Shown: piece by piece, positions 16,433 through 25,315 of the stretch
How the letters are laid out: the number at the start of each line of letters is the position of its first letter
Position numbering within the stretch: the stretch's first letter is position 1
Assembly: GCA_019510485.1 (NCBI GenBank)
Contig: JAEKKI010000056.1
Span: 1-32,036 of the forward strand
DNA length: 32,036 bases
From: Catenulisporales bacterium
Lineage (GTDB): Bacteria; Actinomycetota; Actinomycetes; Streptomycetales; Catenulisporaceae
Direction of reading: 5' to 3'
Program-made: the position numbers and the translations under genes
The notes under the pieces: model-generated
What the model saw: only the letters and a program-made list of their open reading frames with translations
Told to the model about the DNA's origin: nothing
Databases searched by the model: none

Positions 16433-17524
16433 GTGACGGTCGGCAGCAACAGCGAGGTGGGATACACCGGGGACCCCGGCGCCCTGAACGCCGGCGCGGT
16501 CCCCGCGGCGCGCGCCGCGGCGGCGGCGGTCGGCGGCGGCGCCGGGGCCGGGGCCGCGGACCTGCAGCGCCTGGCCGAGACCACCGGCCGCATCCGGGCC
16601 GCTGTGGAGACGGTCATCGAGGGCAAGCCCGAGGTGGTGAAGCTGGCCGTCACGGTGCTGCTGGCCGAGGGCCACCTGCTGCTGGAGGACGTGCCGGGGG
16701 TCGGCAAGACCATGCTGGCCAAGGCGCTGGCCAGGTCGATCGACTGCACGGTGCGCCGCATCCAGTTCACCCCGGACCTGCTGCCCTCGGACATCACCGG
16801 CGTGTCGATCTTCGACCAGCAGCGCAAGGACTTCGAGTTCAAGCCGGGCGCGATCTTCGCCAACTTCGTGGTCGGCGACGAGATCAACCGGGCCTCCCCC
16901 AAGACCCAGTCGGCGCTGCTGGAGTCGATGGAGGAGCGGCAGGTGACGGTCGACGGCACCACGTTCCACCTGGAGTCGCCGTTCATGGTGGTGGCCACCC
17001 AGAACCCGATCGAGATGGAGGGGACCTACCCGCTGCCGGAGGCGCAGCGCGACCGGTTCATGGCCCGCATCTCGGTGGGCTACCCCTCGCCGGCGGCCGA
17101 GCTGCGGATGCTGGACACGCACGGCCAGGTCTCGCCGCTGGAGGCGCTGCGCCCGGTGGCCGACGCCGCCGAGGTGGCCCGGCTGATCGAGACCGTGCGC
17201 GCCGTCCACGTCTCCGACGAGGTCCGGCGGTACGCGATCGACCTGGTGAACGCCTCGCGCACCTCGCCGGAGCTGCGCCTGGGCGCCTCGCCGCGGGCCA
17301 CGCTGCAGCTGGTCCGGGCCGCGCGCGCGGCCGCGGCGATGGACGGCCGCGACTTCGTGCTCCCGGACGACGTGCAGAAGCTGGCGGCCTCGGTGCTGGC
17401 GCACCGGCTGCTGCCCACCGCCGAGACCCAGATCAGCCGCCGGACCACCGAGCAGGTGGTGGCCGGCCTGGTGGCCGCGGTGCCGGTGCCCGCCCTGGGC
17501 GGCGCCGCGCACCTGCGCCGCTGA
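16433..17524 (+). CDS. MoxR-family AAA+ ATPase
   Basis: MoxR ATPases act as chaperone-like partners of VWA or DUF58 proteins. The protein has 363 residues: a 40-residue Ala/Gly-rich start, Walker A at about 89-93 ([10 protein letters not shown]), Walker B at about 148-150 (VVGDEINRA), sensor-1-like [20 protein letters not shown], and the C-terminal lid domain. GTG 16433 is selected because GGGAGG lies six bases upstream; an in-frame start at 16112 would add about 107 residues of low-complexity Arg/Pro sequence. It is first in an operon with DUF58 and transglutaminase genes, a conserved trio whose exact role is not settled. Confidence 0.92.
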   Translation: MTVGSNSEVGYTGDPGALNAGAVPAARAAAAAVGGGAGAGAADLQRLAETTGRIRAAVETVIEGKPEVVKLAVTVLLAEGHLLLEDVPGVGKTMLAKALARSIDCTVRRIQFTPDLLPSDITGVSIFDQQRKDFEFKPGAIFANFVVGDEINRASPKTQSALLESMEERQVTVDGTTFHLESPFMVVATQNPIEMEGTYPLPEAQRDRFMARISVGYPSPAAELRMLDTHGQVSPLEALRPVADAAEVARLIETVRAVHVSDEVRRYAIDLVNASRTSPELRLGASPRATLQLVRAARAAAAMDGRDFVLPDDVQKLAASVLAHRLLPTAETQISRRTTEQVVAGLVAAVPVPALGGAAHLRR

Positions 17525-17591
17525 CCGCCGCGGCCGCCAGGCCGCCGCACCCGAGCAAGGCCCGATCATCCCCTGCGGCAGGAGGGCACCG

Positions 17592-18974
17592 GTGTCCGCC
17601 CAACAGAATCAGAACGCGGAGAACAGCGACGGCCGGGGCGGCCGGCTGTCCGGGCTGACCACCCGCGGCCGGTCCTTCCTGGCCGCCGGGCTGGCCGCGA
17701 TGGCCTCCGGCATGCTGTTCGACTACAAGGTGCTGCTGCGGGTCGGCGCGCTGCTGGCCGTGCTGCCGCTGATCGCGATCATGGTGCTGGCCCGCACCCG
17801 CTACCGGGTGTCGTGCCGGCGGGCGCTGGAGCCGGCCCGGGTCGGCGTCGGCCAGGAGGCGCGGGTGCACCTGCGGCTGGAGAACGTCTCCCGGCTGCCC
17901 TCGGGCACGCTGCTGGTGGAGGACCGGGTGCCGTACGTGCTCGGCTCCCGGCCGCGGTTCGTGCTGAACAAGGTGGAGCCGCACGGCCGGCGGCGGGTGG
18001 TGTACCGGGTGCGCTCGGACGTGCGCGGCCGCTACCTGCTCGGGCCGCTGGCGCTGCGGCTGGCCGACCCGTTCGGGCTGGTGGAGCTGTCCCGCTCGTT
18101 CTCGGCGCAGCACGCGCTGACGGTCACCCCGCAGGTGCACGTGCTGCCGAACGCCCCGGTGGGCCAGGCCTGGAGCGGCCGCGGCGAGGGGCACGCGACC
18201 TCGGTGGCCGCCGCCGGCGAGGACGACATCGGCACCCGGGAGTACCGGCACGGCGACGACCTGCGCCGCGTGCACTGGCGCTCGACCGCGCGCACCGGCG
18301 AGCTGATGGTGCGCCGCGAGGAGCAGGTGTGGCAGAGCCGCGCGACGATCCTGCTGGACACCCGGGCCATCGCGCACCGCGGCGACGGCCCGGCCTCGTC
18401 CTTCGAGTGGGCGGTCTCGGCGGCGGCGTCGATCGCGATCCACATGGCCCGGCGCGGCTACGCGGTGCGGCTGCTGACCGAGACCGGCCAGGCGGTGACC
18501 GCCGCGGCGCACGACTCCTCAGCGGCCGTCGGCCTGGACTTCGAGGGCATGCTGCTGGACGCGCTGGCGGTGGTGGAGATGAGCAACGCCGCGACGCTGT
18601 CCGGCGCCAACGCGATGCTGCGCCAGGGCGGCGGCGACAGCCTGGTGCTCGCCGTGCTCGGCGACCTGAGCGGTGACGACGCCTCGGAACTGGCCCGGGT
18701 GCGGCACTCCACGACCTCGGGCGTCGCGTTCGCCATGGACACCGCGTCCTGGCTCGGCGGCAGCCCGCAGGAGTACGCGCGGGCCCGGTTCCAGGGCTCG
18801 GCGCAGGTGCTGCGGGTCGGCGGCTGGCGCGTGGTGGAGGTGGAGCCCGGGGACCGGGTGCCGGACCTGTGGGAGCAGGCGGCCAGGCGCGGCACCGGAA
18901 GCACCGGGAGCACGGGGATCGCGGGAATCAGCGGCGACAGCAGCAGCGGAATGGAAATGGGGGCGGCGCGATGA
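17592..18974 (+). CDS. DUF58 domain membrane protein
   Basis: DUF58 proteins carry a VWA-like fold and occur with MoxR ATPases. The protein has 460 residues with two membrane segments at about 28-43 and 48-67, a beta-rich middle, and the DUF58 signature GTREYRHGDDLRRVHWRSTA at about 214-233, followed by GELMVRREE. The C-terminus is a Gly/Ser/Thr-rich tail. GTG 17592 has GGAGGG six bases upstream and lies 67 bases after moxR. Its stop overlaps ATG 18971 of a mini-ORF that leads into the transglutaminase gene. Function is inferred from context only: a partner of the MoxR ATPase at the membrane. Confidence 0.92.
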   Translation: MSAQQNQNAENSDGRGGRLSGLTTRGRSFLAAGLAAMASGMLFDYKVLLRVGALLAVLPLIAIMVLARTRYRVSCRRALEPARVGVGQEARVHLRLENVSRLPSGTLLVEDRVPYVLGSRPRFVLNKVEPHGRRRVVYRVRSDVRGRYLLGPLALRLADPFGLVELSRSFSAQHALTVTPQVHVLPNAPVGQAWSGRGEGHATSVAAAGEDDIGTREYRHGDDLRRVHWRSTARTGELMVRREEQVWQSRATILLDTRAIAHRGDGPASSFEWAVSAAASIAIHMARRGYAVRLLTETGQAVTAAAHDSSAAVGLDFEGMLLDALAVVEMSNAATLSGANAMLRQGGGDSLVLAVLGDLSGDDASELARVRHSTTSGVAFAMDTASWLGGSPQEYARARFQGSAQVLRVGGWRVVEVEPGDRVPDLWEQAARRGTGSTGSTGIAGISGDSSSGMEMGAAR

Positions 18975-19021
18975 GGCACGGGGCTCGCATCGAGGCTCGG
19001 ACAGCCGGCGGTGTCCGATGA
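18971..19021 (+). CDS. 16-codon mini-ORF linking DUF58 and transglutaminase genes
   Basis: ATG 18971 overlaps the DUF58 stop (ATGA), and its own stop TGA (19019-19021) overlaps the transglutaminase start ATG 19018 (ATGA again). The peptide would be MRHGARIEARTAGGVR. The transglutaminase start has no good ribosome-binding site, so ribosomes could be handed from DUF58 through the mini-ORF. The double overlap is visible; translation is inference. Confidence 0.4.
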   Translation: MRHGARIEARTAGGVR

Positions 19022-21693
19022 CCGGCCGGGCGCGCATAGGCATCGCGGCGGCGGTCGCACTGTTGCTCACCTCCTCGGGACTGCTGCGGCTGCTGCACAG
19101 CGGGTCCTGGGTGTGGCCGATCGTCCTGGCGGTCATCGTCTCCACCGCCGCCGGCGAGCTGTTCCGCCGGCTGATCCGGTCCCGGCCGCTGGCGGTGGCC
19201 GCGCAGACGCTCGCCGTGTTCTGGTACGACATGGTGCTGCTGGCGCACGACCAGGCGTTCGCCGGGGTGCTGCCCACCTGGGCGGTGTTCCACCGGCTCG
19301 GCGACCTGTACTCGACCGGCGCGCACGACATCCGCGACACCTTCGTCGGCGGCGACCCCACTCCCGGCATCGCCGCGATCCTGGTGCTCTCCCTGAGCGC
19401 ACTGGCGGTCCTGGTGGACGCGCTGGCCGCGACCTACGCCGCGGCGCCCTTGGCCGGCCTGCCGCTGCTGGCGCTGTACCTGGTCCCGGCCACCCGCAGC
19501 GGCGGCGGCTACGACTGGCTGGCGTTCGCGCTGGCCGCCGGCGGCTTCACCGCGCTGCTGTCGGCCGAGGGCCGGGACCGGCTGGGCCGCTGGGGGCGGC
19601 CGCTGGTGCACGCCGGCGCGCGCCGCACCGGCTCGGACGGCAAGCCCGATCCGGCGGCCCGGGCCAAGGTCGACACCGGTCCGATCGCCGCCACCGGCCA
19701 TCAGATCACGACGTTGGCGCTGGCCGCCGCGGTGCTCGCGCCGGTGCTGCTGCCCACGGTCTCCGGCGGCCTGTTCGGCATCGGGCCGAACAGCGGCGAC
19801 GGGCCGGGGTCGGGCGGCGGCAAGAAGCACTCGTTCAGCCTGAAGGTGGACCTGCGCGGAAACCTGTCCTCGTCCTCCGACGACGTGGTTCTGACCTACA
19901 CCGCCCCCAAGCCGCTGTACCTGCGGTTCCAGACCGCCGACGTGTTCAGCCCCACCGCGAAGGACGGGGCGTTCGTCCCGGACCCGAAGGCCCGGATGGA
20001 GCCGTTCGGGGACGACGGGCTGATCACCAAGGAGGTGCCGGGATACCCGCCGCCCCAGCCCAAGACCTTCAAGGTCACCATCAACTACCTCACCGACGCC
20101 GGCACCCAGGACCAGGACAGCGCCTCCTCCGACAACACCTTGCCGGTGCCGTATCCGGCTTACAAGATCCCGAGCCCGACGCCGAACGGGTTCAGCGTCG
20201 ACACCGACAACCTGGCGGTGCTGGGCCCCGGCCAGGTCTACAAGGGCATGAAGTACAGCGCCCTGGTCTACGACACCTCCCCGGACCAGCTGTCCGCGAC
20301 GGCGCTGAACCTCGCCGACCTGCCCACCCAGGGCGACAGGGCACAGTTCCATCTGGACGACGACATGGACACCGACGGGATCCCCCGTGAGGTGTCCGAT
20401 CTCGCCCATCGGATCACTCAGGCCAAGACCAACCCGATCGACAAGGCGACCCTGATCCAGAACTACTTCAAGACGAACGGCTACAGCTACACGTTGAAGA
20501 CGCCCCCGGCGGCCGGGGCGGACAGCATGAAGTGGTTCCTGCAGAACAAGAAGGGCTTCTGCCAGTACTACGCCGAGACCATGGTCGCCATGGCGCGCTC
20601 GCTCGGCATCCCGGCCCGCGTGGCGCTGGGCTTCACGCCCGGCTCCTCGCCGAAGGCGGACGGCACCTACGTGGTCCGGAATCACGACTACCACGCCTGG
20701 CCGGAGCTGTTCTTCCACGGCGTGGGCTGGCTGCGGTTCGAACCGACGGTCGGCATCGACAATCCCGGCCTCAGCGGCGGCAACGGCGTGGTGCCGAAGT
20801 ACAACACCGTTCCGACGACCGTCTCCTCCACGGCGCCGACATCGACGCCGAGCACGTCCGCGGCGCCGAACGGGGCGTCCTCGGTCGACGCCAACTGCCC
20901 GGTGAACGTGCGCAAGTCCGGCGGCTGCGGCGACGACTCGCAGAACGCGGCGGCGGCGCCGAAGCATAAGTTCAGCTGGCTGGGCTGGTTCGGGGCGGTG
21001 CCTCGGTTCCTGCAGTACTGGCTGTTCGGCGGTTCCGGCTATGCGATCGCGCTGCGCGTCATCACGCTGGTGTTGTTGCTGCTGGCCTGTGTGCCGATGG
21101 CGCTGCGGATCGCGCGGCGCCGGGCCCGCGCCAAGCTGGCGTCCGGACGGCGGTCCGACAAGCCGGCCAAGCGCGGCGAACCCGATACCGAGGCCGACGT
21201 GGCCCTGCGATGGGAGTCGGCGGACCTGCCCGCGGCCGGCCGGCCGGAGGCCGACCCGGAGCGGCTGCGGATCCTGGCGGCCTGGGCCGAGGTCCGGGAC
21301 AGCGCCACCGACCTGGGCTACTCCTGGCCGGTGTCGGAGACGCCGCGGCAGAGCGCGGCGCGGATCGTCAAGCAGGCGCACCTGTCGCGCGACGCGCAGG
21401 CGGCCATGGACCGGGTCACCGGGCTGGCCGAGCGCGCGAACTACGCGCGCACGCTGCGGCGCGGCACGCCGTCCGGGGCCGCGCCGATGCCGAACCTGCT
21501 GGCGGACGTCAAGGCGATCCGCGCGGGCCTGGCCGAGCCGGTGTCGCGGCGGGCGCGGGTGCGGGCCACGGTGCTGCCGCCGTCGGCGCTGGCCGCGCTG
21601 CGCGAGCGGCGGGAGGACCTCACCGGGCGGGTGTACGAGCGGATCCAAGGGACGGGGACGCAGTTGCGGAGCCGTACCCGGCCGCGGAAGTAG
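19018..21693 (+). CDS. Membrane transglutaminase-like protein (DUF3488/TgpA type)
   Basis: The 891-residue protein has about six membrane segments in the first 250 residues, a large extracytoplasmic part with a transglutaminase-like core, another membrane segment near residue 680 (ALRVITLVLLLLACVPMAL), and a cytoplasmic C-terminal domain like DUF4129. The catalytic Cys515 is in KKGFCQYYAETM and the His559 in HDYHAWPELFF; the third position is Glu575 in RFEPTVG, where Asp is also common. A Thr/Ser/Pro linker follows the core. ATG 19018 is placed by overlap with the mini-ORF stop and the hydrophobic start. The protein works at the membrane with MoxR and DUF58; the substrate is unknown. A strong hairpin follows. 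Confidence 0.92.
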   Translation: MTGRARIGIAAAVALLLTSSGLLRLLHSGSWVWPIVLAVIVSTAAGELFRRLIRSRPLAVAAQTLAVFWYDMVLLAHDQAFAGVLPTWAVFHRLGDLYSTGAHDIRDTFVGGDPTPGIAAILVLSLSALAVLVDALAATYAAAPLAGLPLLALYLVPATRSGGGYDWLAFALAAGGFTALLSAEGRDRLGRWGRPLVHAGARRTGSDGKPDPAARAKVDTGPIAATGHQITTLALAAAVLAPVLLPTVSGGLFGIGPNSGDGPGSGGGKKHSFSLKVDLRGNLSSSSDDVVLTYTAPKPLYLRFQTADVFSPTAKDGAFVPDPKARMEPFGDDGLITKEVPGYPPPQPKTFKVTINYLTDAGTQDQDSASSDNTLPVPYPAYKIPSPTPNGFSVDTDNLAVLGPGQVYKGMKYSALVYDTSPDQLSATALNLADLPTQGDRAQFHLDDDMDTDGIPREVSDLAHRITQAKTNPIDKATLIQNYFKTNGYSYTLKTPPAAGADSMKWFLQNKKGFCQYYAETMVAMARSLGIPARVALGFTPGSSPKADGTYVVRNHDYHAWPELFFHGVGWLRFEPTVGIDNPGLSGGNGVVPKYNTVPTTVSSTAPTSTPSTSAAPNGASSVDANCPVNVRKSGGCGDDSQNAAAAPKHKFSWLGWFGAVPRFLQYWLFGGSGYAIALRVITLVLLLLACVPMALRIARRRARAKLASGRRSDKPAKRGEPDTEADVALRWESADLPAAGRPEADPERLRILAAWAEVRDSATDLGYSWPVSETPRQSAARIVKQAHLSRDAQAAMDRVTGLAERANYARTLRRGTPSGAAPMPNLLADVKAIRAGLAEPVSRRARVRATVLPPSALAALRERREDLTGRVYERIQGTGTQLRSRTRPRK

Positions 21694-21704
21694 CTTGGCA
21701 GGAC

Positions 21705-21741
21705 AAAGGCCGGGCCCTCTTGTTCAGAGGATCCGGCCTTT
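21705..21741. terminator. Bidirectional terminator after the transglutaminase gene
   Basis: AAAGGCCGG (21705-21713) pairs with CCGGCCTTT (21733-21741). An inner CCTCT/AGAGG stem continues the hairpin after a 2x2 internal loop. A and T runs at the ends suit both strands, so it can end the rightward operon and the leftward DUF3040 gene. Confidence 0.85.
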
Positions 21742-21743
21742 AG

Positions 21744-21794
21744 TTCTTGTCAGAGGTTTCCCTCATCTAATTCTTGTCAGAGGTTTCCCTCATC
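21744..21794. repeat. Tandem 27-bp duplication across the DUF3040 stop codon
   Basis: A 24-base block starting TTCTTGTCAGAGG occurs at 21744-21767 and again at 21771-21794. The unit of 27 bases covers the last codons of the DUF3040 gene (DEGNL and stop) and the bases after it, so the end of the gene exists twice in tandem in the same frame. It looks like a recent duplication. Confidence 0.9.
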
Positions 21795-22175
21795 GCGCCG
21801 GCGCTGCCAGCGCTCCTCGAACCGGCGCATCGTCGGCGCCCGGCCGGCCTTGCCGGCCGCCGCGCGCACCTTGCGGCGCGCCACCGGCACGATCTCGCCG
21901 GGCGCGGGGATGCGGCGCCAGCTCGCATAGGCCAGCCAGGCACAGCCCAGCATCACCACGAAGCCGCCGACGCTCAACGCGATCAGGGCGATGACGACCC
22001 CGGCCACCAGCATGCCGAGCCCGATCACGAACCCGGCGACGGCCAGGAAGGCGCGACGGCGGAACAGTGCGCGCAGGTCCGCTCCCTGCAGCGCGGAGGC
22101 GAACTTCGGGTCCTCCGCGTGCAGCGCGCGCTCCATCTGCTCCAGCAGGCGCTGCTCGTGTTCAGACAGCGGCAC
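21777..22175 (-). CDS. DUF3040 family membrane protein
   Basis: The 132-residue protein begins VPLSEHEQRLLEQMERALHA, the hallmark of DUF3040, then ALQGADLRALFRRR. Two hydrophobic segments (about 43-63 and 65-83) are followed by a basic C-terminus. DUF3040 proteins are small actinobacterial membrane proteins of unknown function, often near dinB as here. GTG 22175 has GGGAGGA eight bases upstream; an upstream in-frame start would add ten residues. The stop is inside a 27-bp tandem duplication, and a second in-frame copy of the last five codons and stop lies downstream. Confidence 0.9.
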   Translation of the reverse strand: MPLSEHEQRLLEQMERALHAEDPKFASALQGADLRALFRRRAFLAVAGFVIGLGMLVAGVVIALIALSVGGFVVMLGCAWLAYASWRRIPAPGEIVPVARRKVRAAAGKAGRAPTMRRFEERWQRRRDEGNL

Positions 22176-22324
22176 TTGGCGAATCCTCCCAGCGTCCACA
22201 GCCACGCAAAGGTGGTGACTGTCTTAAGAATAGGCAGAGCCCGGGGTCTACGAAAGCTCTCACAGGCCAGATCCAAAGACCCCTTCATCCGAACGATGCC
22301 CGCGTATGCGCTGGGCTACGCATG

Positions 22325-22351
22325 AGGTGATCTTCACGAGGAAGACCACCT
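22325..22351. repeat. Intergenic hairpin between DUF3040 and a methyltransferase gene
   Basis: AGGTGATCTTC and GAAGACCACCT form an 11-bp stem with one A-C mismatch and a 5-base loop. It lies 71 bases beyond the methyltransferase stop in the leftward direction, so it may be its terminator, although no T-run follows. The remaining 246-base spacer shows no gene. Confidence 0.5.
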
Positions 22352-22421
22352 GTAAGGAGAACGCGTCCGGGGCCGGAAAGGTTCGCTCCGGCAGCGCCGT
22401 TCAAGGCCCGTACGGCGCCAC

Positions 22422-23207
22422 TCAGTCGGCACCGCGGATTCCGCTCTTGCGGGCCACCAGGTGCAGGCGGCCGGCCACCGCGCGGAACTCGGGACGGTCG
22501 GCGACCGCCGCCTCCAGCGCGGCGAGGTCCGCCGGGCCGTGCGGCTCGGCCTCCACCAGGGCGCCGGGCACCAGATCGGCGAACACCCGTACGCCGTGCA
22601 CCGTCTCCACCGTGAGCCCCACCTGGTTCAGCAGCTGCGTGAGCTCGTCCTCGGAGAACCGGGCGGCCAGCGGGTCCTGCGCGCCGAAGCGGCCGCGTGG
22701 ATCGGTCAGCGCGCGGCGGGCCTCGGTGAAGTGCCCGCCCAGAGCCCGGGCCACCACGGCCGCGGTGCGGTTGGCGGCCAGCACGCTCACCACGCCGCCG
22801 GGCCGCAGCACCTCGGCGATCGCGGCCAGGCCCACCGCCGGGTCGTCGGCCATCTCCAGCACGCCGTGGCACAGGACCAGGTCCACGCTGCCCGCCTCGA
22901 CCTGTTCCAGCAGTCCGGCCAGGTCGCCCTGGACGGCGCGCAGCGCCTCCTTCGGCACCCCGGCCTCGGCCGCGCGCCGCTCCAGGGCGGCCAGCGCGTC
23001 CGGGCTCGGGTCGACGACGGTGACCCGGTGCCCGAGTTCGGCGATCGGCACCGCGAACCCGCCGGTCCCGCCGCCGACGTCCAGCACGTCGCGGGGCCCT
23101 TCGGCGTCGAGCAGGGTGCGCAACGCCGCCCACAGGACCGCGGTCCGGGCCTGGGCGCGCCGGCCGGCGGGACTGGGGGCGGTGGCGCTGGCGGCGCTGT
23201 CGGCCAT
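22422..23207 (-). CDS. Class I SAM-dependent methyltransferase (near dinB)
   Basis: The 261-residue protein has motif I DVLDVGGGTGGFAVPIAELG (about 40-59), VTVVDPSPDALAALERRA, a VDLVLCHGVLEMADDP motif and LRPGGVVSVLAANR. The last third contains a helical cap and ends HLVARKSGIRGAD. The substrate cannot be predicted; this type is common next to dinB and DUF3040 in actinobacteria. ATG 23207 has GGGAGAG eight bases upstream; the frame stays open far upstream but reads as noise antisense to dinB. It is divergent from dinB across 228 bases. Confidence 0.9.
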   Translation of the reverse strand: MADSAASATAPSPAGRRAQARTAVLWAALRTLLDAEGPRDVLDVGGGTGGFAVPIAELGHRVTVVDPSPDALAALERRAAEAGVPKEALRAVQGDLAGLLEQVEAGSVDLVLCHGVLEMADDPAVGLAAIAEVLRPGGVVSVLAANRTAAVVARALGGHFTEARRALTDPRGRFGAQDPLAARFSEDELTQLLNQVGLTVETVHGVRVFADLVPGALVEAEPHGPADLAALEAAVADRPEFRAVAGRLHLVARKSGIRGAD

Positions 23208-23435
23208 GGGCGATGCTCTCCCGCGGGTCGGCTGGGCTCGGGTGGCAAGCCGTGCTCTGGACAGGTTTCGGTGCCAGCGTAGTGGACCGGGCGGCGGCGG
23301 ACCTGGTTGTCTCGCCGGGGCGGTCGTGGCGGCCGGTGGTGGCGCGGCTCGTTCGATCGCAGGTCGGCGGCCCCCGCCGCGGCGGCCGCCACATCCCTGC
23401 CAGCGGATGTCAGTGTCCCCGGGCACCATGGAGGT

Positions 23436-25301
23436 GTGCGCAGTCTGCCCTCGATCCTCCACGTCGACCTGGACGCCTTCTACGCGTCCGTGGAGCAGCT
23501 GCACAAGCCGAGCCTGCGCGGGAAGCCGGTGATCGTCGGCGGGGTCGGGGTGCGCGGCGTGGTGTCGACGGCGTCGTACGAGGCGCGGGCCTTCGGCGTG
23601 CATTCGGCGCTGGCCACCGGCATCGCCCGGCGCCGGGCGCCCAACGCGGCGTACCTGATCCCGCGCTTCGGCGCGTACCAGGCCTACAGCGAGACCGTCA
23701 TGGCCCTGATGCACGAGCTGTCGCCGCTGGTCGAGCCGCTCAGCCTGGACGAGGCGTTCCTGGACATAGCGCACTTGTTCTCCTCGGCGCACGGGACCGG
23801 CCCGCGGGCCGGGGCGGCGCGGGCCCGCGAGATCGCCGGGGACCTCCGGGACCGGATCAGGGCGGCGACCGGGCTGACCGCCTCGGTCGGCGCCGCGTCC
23901 TCCAAGCTGGTCGCCAAGATCGCCTCCGACGCCGAGAAGCCCGGCGGGCTGGTGGTCGTCACGCCGGGCACCGAACAGGAGTGGCTGGACCCGCTCCCGG
24001 TGCGCGCGCTGTGGGGCGTCGGCCCGGCCACCGCCGAACGGCTGCGCAAGATCGGCGCCACCACCGTCGCCGAACTGCGCACCCTGAGCCGGGCCGAGCT
24101 GGTGGCCGAGCTCGGGACGTCCTCCGGCGGCGGCCTGTACGCGATCGCCCGCGGCCTGGACGACCGCGACGTCTCCCCGGACCGCGAGCTGAAGTCGGTC
24201 AGCGTCGAGGACACGTTCGCCGAGGACCTGCTGGACCCGGCCACCATCGGCGCCCAGATGGACCGGCTGGTGAGCCGGCTGGGCACCCGGCTGCGCAGTG
24301 CGGGCCGGTCCGGCCGGACGATCAGCATCAAGGTGCGCGGCCACGACTTCACCACCGTCTCCCGTTCGGAGACCGCCGTGGGGCCGACCGACGATCCGGC
24401 CGTGATCCGCGCCGCCGCGCACCGGATGCTGCCCGGCGCCGTGGCCGCCGCCACCGCCGCGGTGCCCGGCATCCGGCTGCTCGGGGTCGGGGTGAGCGCG
24501 CTCGCCGAGTGGGCGCAGCTCGACTTGTTCGCCGAGATCGAGGCCGAGGAGGAGCTCCTCGATGAGGACGACCTTGAACCCCGCCTCGACGATCCGACCG
24601 ATCCCGCCGATATGACGACCCCGGTGGTGACCGTCGAAGGCGAGCGCTCACCCCGCCAGTTCGGCCCGCTGCCGCCGGGGACCCGGGGCGCGGTTTCGGC
24701 GGCGCGCGCCGAGCGCCGGTTCCTGCCGGGGCAGGACGTCACCCACGACGAGTTCGGCGGCGGCTGGGTGCAGGGCGCCGGGCTGGGGCGGGTCACCGTA
24801 CGCTTCGAGACCCCGTGGTCGGAGCCGGGGCGCATCAAGACCCTGCGCGCCGACGACGAAGCCCTGCATCTGGTCGATTCCGCCGCTGTCGCCCGGGAAG
24901 CGCTGACGCGCCTGCCCGTGCTCGTCGGGCGGGGCCCGGAGCCGGGAGTTAGCATCGGCCCTATGACTGAAGAGCCCACCAAGACAGAGGTCGTCGACAA
25001 CGAACTCGAAAACCGCTTCGAGATCTGGTACGGCGACAGCCTCGCGGGCTTCGCCGCCTACCGCCGCCGCGCCGGGGCGACGGTGTTCGTGCACACCGAG
25101 ATAGGCGACGAGTTCGGCGGCAAGGGCCTGGGCTCGGTGCTGGCCCGGCGGGCGCTGGAGGCGACGGTCGAGCGCGGGGAGACGATCGTCCCGGTCTGCC
25201 CGTTCATCGCCGCTTACTTGCGCAAGCATCCGGAGTTCGAGGGACAGGTGCGCTGGCCGGAGTCCGAGGCCGCCTCCGACGTCGACTCCTCCAACCACTG
25301 A
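23436..25301 (+). CDS. dinB: DNA polymerase IV fused in frame to a C-terminal GNAT domain
   Basis: Residues 1 to about 500 are a Y-family translesion polymerase: HVDLDAFYASVEQ with metal-binding Asp11, SLDEAFLD with Asp105 and Glu106, a helix-hairpin-helix WGVGPATAERLRKIG, the little-finger domain, and the actinobacterial C-terminal module GQDVTHDEFGGGWVQGAGLG. No stop codon separates this from residues 510-621, a small GNAT-type domain (HTEIGDEFGGKGLGSVLARR; CPFIAAYLRKHPEF) that is normally a separate protein. GTG 23436 is the only sensible start; GGAGGT abuts it, too close for normal use. Whether a fusion protein is really made, or the GNAT part is also expressed from inside, is open. Pirin follows after 14 bases. 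Confidence 0.88.
   Translation: MRSLPSILHVDLDAFYASVEQLHKPSLRGKPVIVGGVGVRGVVSTASYEARAFGVHSALATGIARRRAPNAAYLIPRFGAYQAYSETVMALMHELSPLVEPLSLDEAFLDIAHLFSSAHGTGPRAGAARAREIAGDLRDRIRAATGLTASVGAASSKLVAKIASDAEKPGGLVVVTPGTEQEWLDPLPVRALWGVGPATAERLRKIGATTVAELRTLSRAELVAELGTSSGGGLYAIARGLDDRDVSPDRELKSVSVEDTFAEDLLDPATIGAQMDRLVSRLGTRLRSAGRSGRTISIKVRGHDFTTVSRSETAVGPTDDPAVIRAAAHRMLPGAVAAATAAVPGIRLLGVGVSALAEWAQLDLFAEIEAEEELLDEDDLEPRLDDPTDPADMTTPVVTVEGERSPRQFGPLPPGTRGAVSAARAERRFLPGQDVTHDEFGGGWVQGAGLGRVTVRFETPWSEPGRIKTLRADDEALHLVDSAAVAREALTRLPVLVGRGPEPGVSIGPMTEEPTKTEVVDNELENRFEIWYGDSLAGFAAYRRRAGATVFVHTEIGDEFGGKGLGSVLARRALEATVERGETIVPVCPFIAAYLRKHPEFEGQVRWPESEAASDVDSSNH
24950..24955 (+). promoter_or_regulatory. Internal -10 box TAGCAT before the GNAT part
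   Basis: TAGCAT is followed by seven bases and ATG 24963, the same leaderless layout as at several other starts in the window. No -35 is evident. It lies within the dinB reading frame. Confidence 0.45.
24963..25301 (+). CDS. GNAT-type N-acetyltransferase as a possible separate product
   Basis: From ATG 24963 the frame encodes 112 residues, MTEEPTKTEVVDNELENRF onward, the usual size of stand-alone proteins of the small GNAT group (Acetyltransf_CG/NATD1-like). The acetyl-CoA loop is GGKGLGSVLARRAL. It is the same frame as the C-terminus of the dinB fusion, so this would be an alternative start rather than another gene. Support is an intact stand-alone N-terminus and the -10 box seven bases upstream. 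Substrate unknown. Confidence 0.5.
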   Translation: MTEEPTKTEVVDNELENRFEIWYGDSLAGFAAYRRRAGATVFVHTEIGDEFGGKGLGSVLARRALEATVERGETIVPVCPFIAAYLRKHPEFEGQVRWPESEAASDVDSSNH

Positions 25302-25315
25302 AGGGCCCGGCGAAC

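Noticed and set aside
18928..21648. Long minus-strand frame opposite the transglutaminase gene
   Set aside because: It is arginine- and glutamine-rich shadow sequence without domain motifs; the plus-strand frame has catalytic Cys/His and membrane segments.
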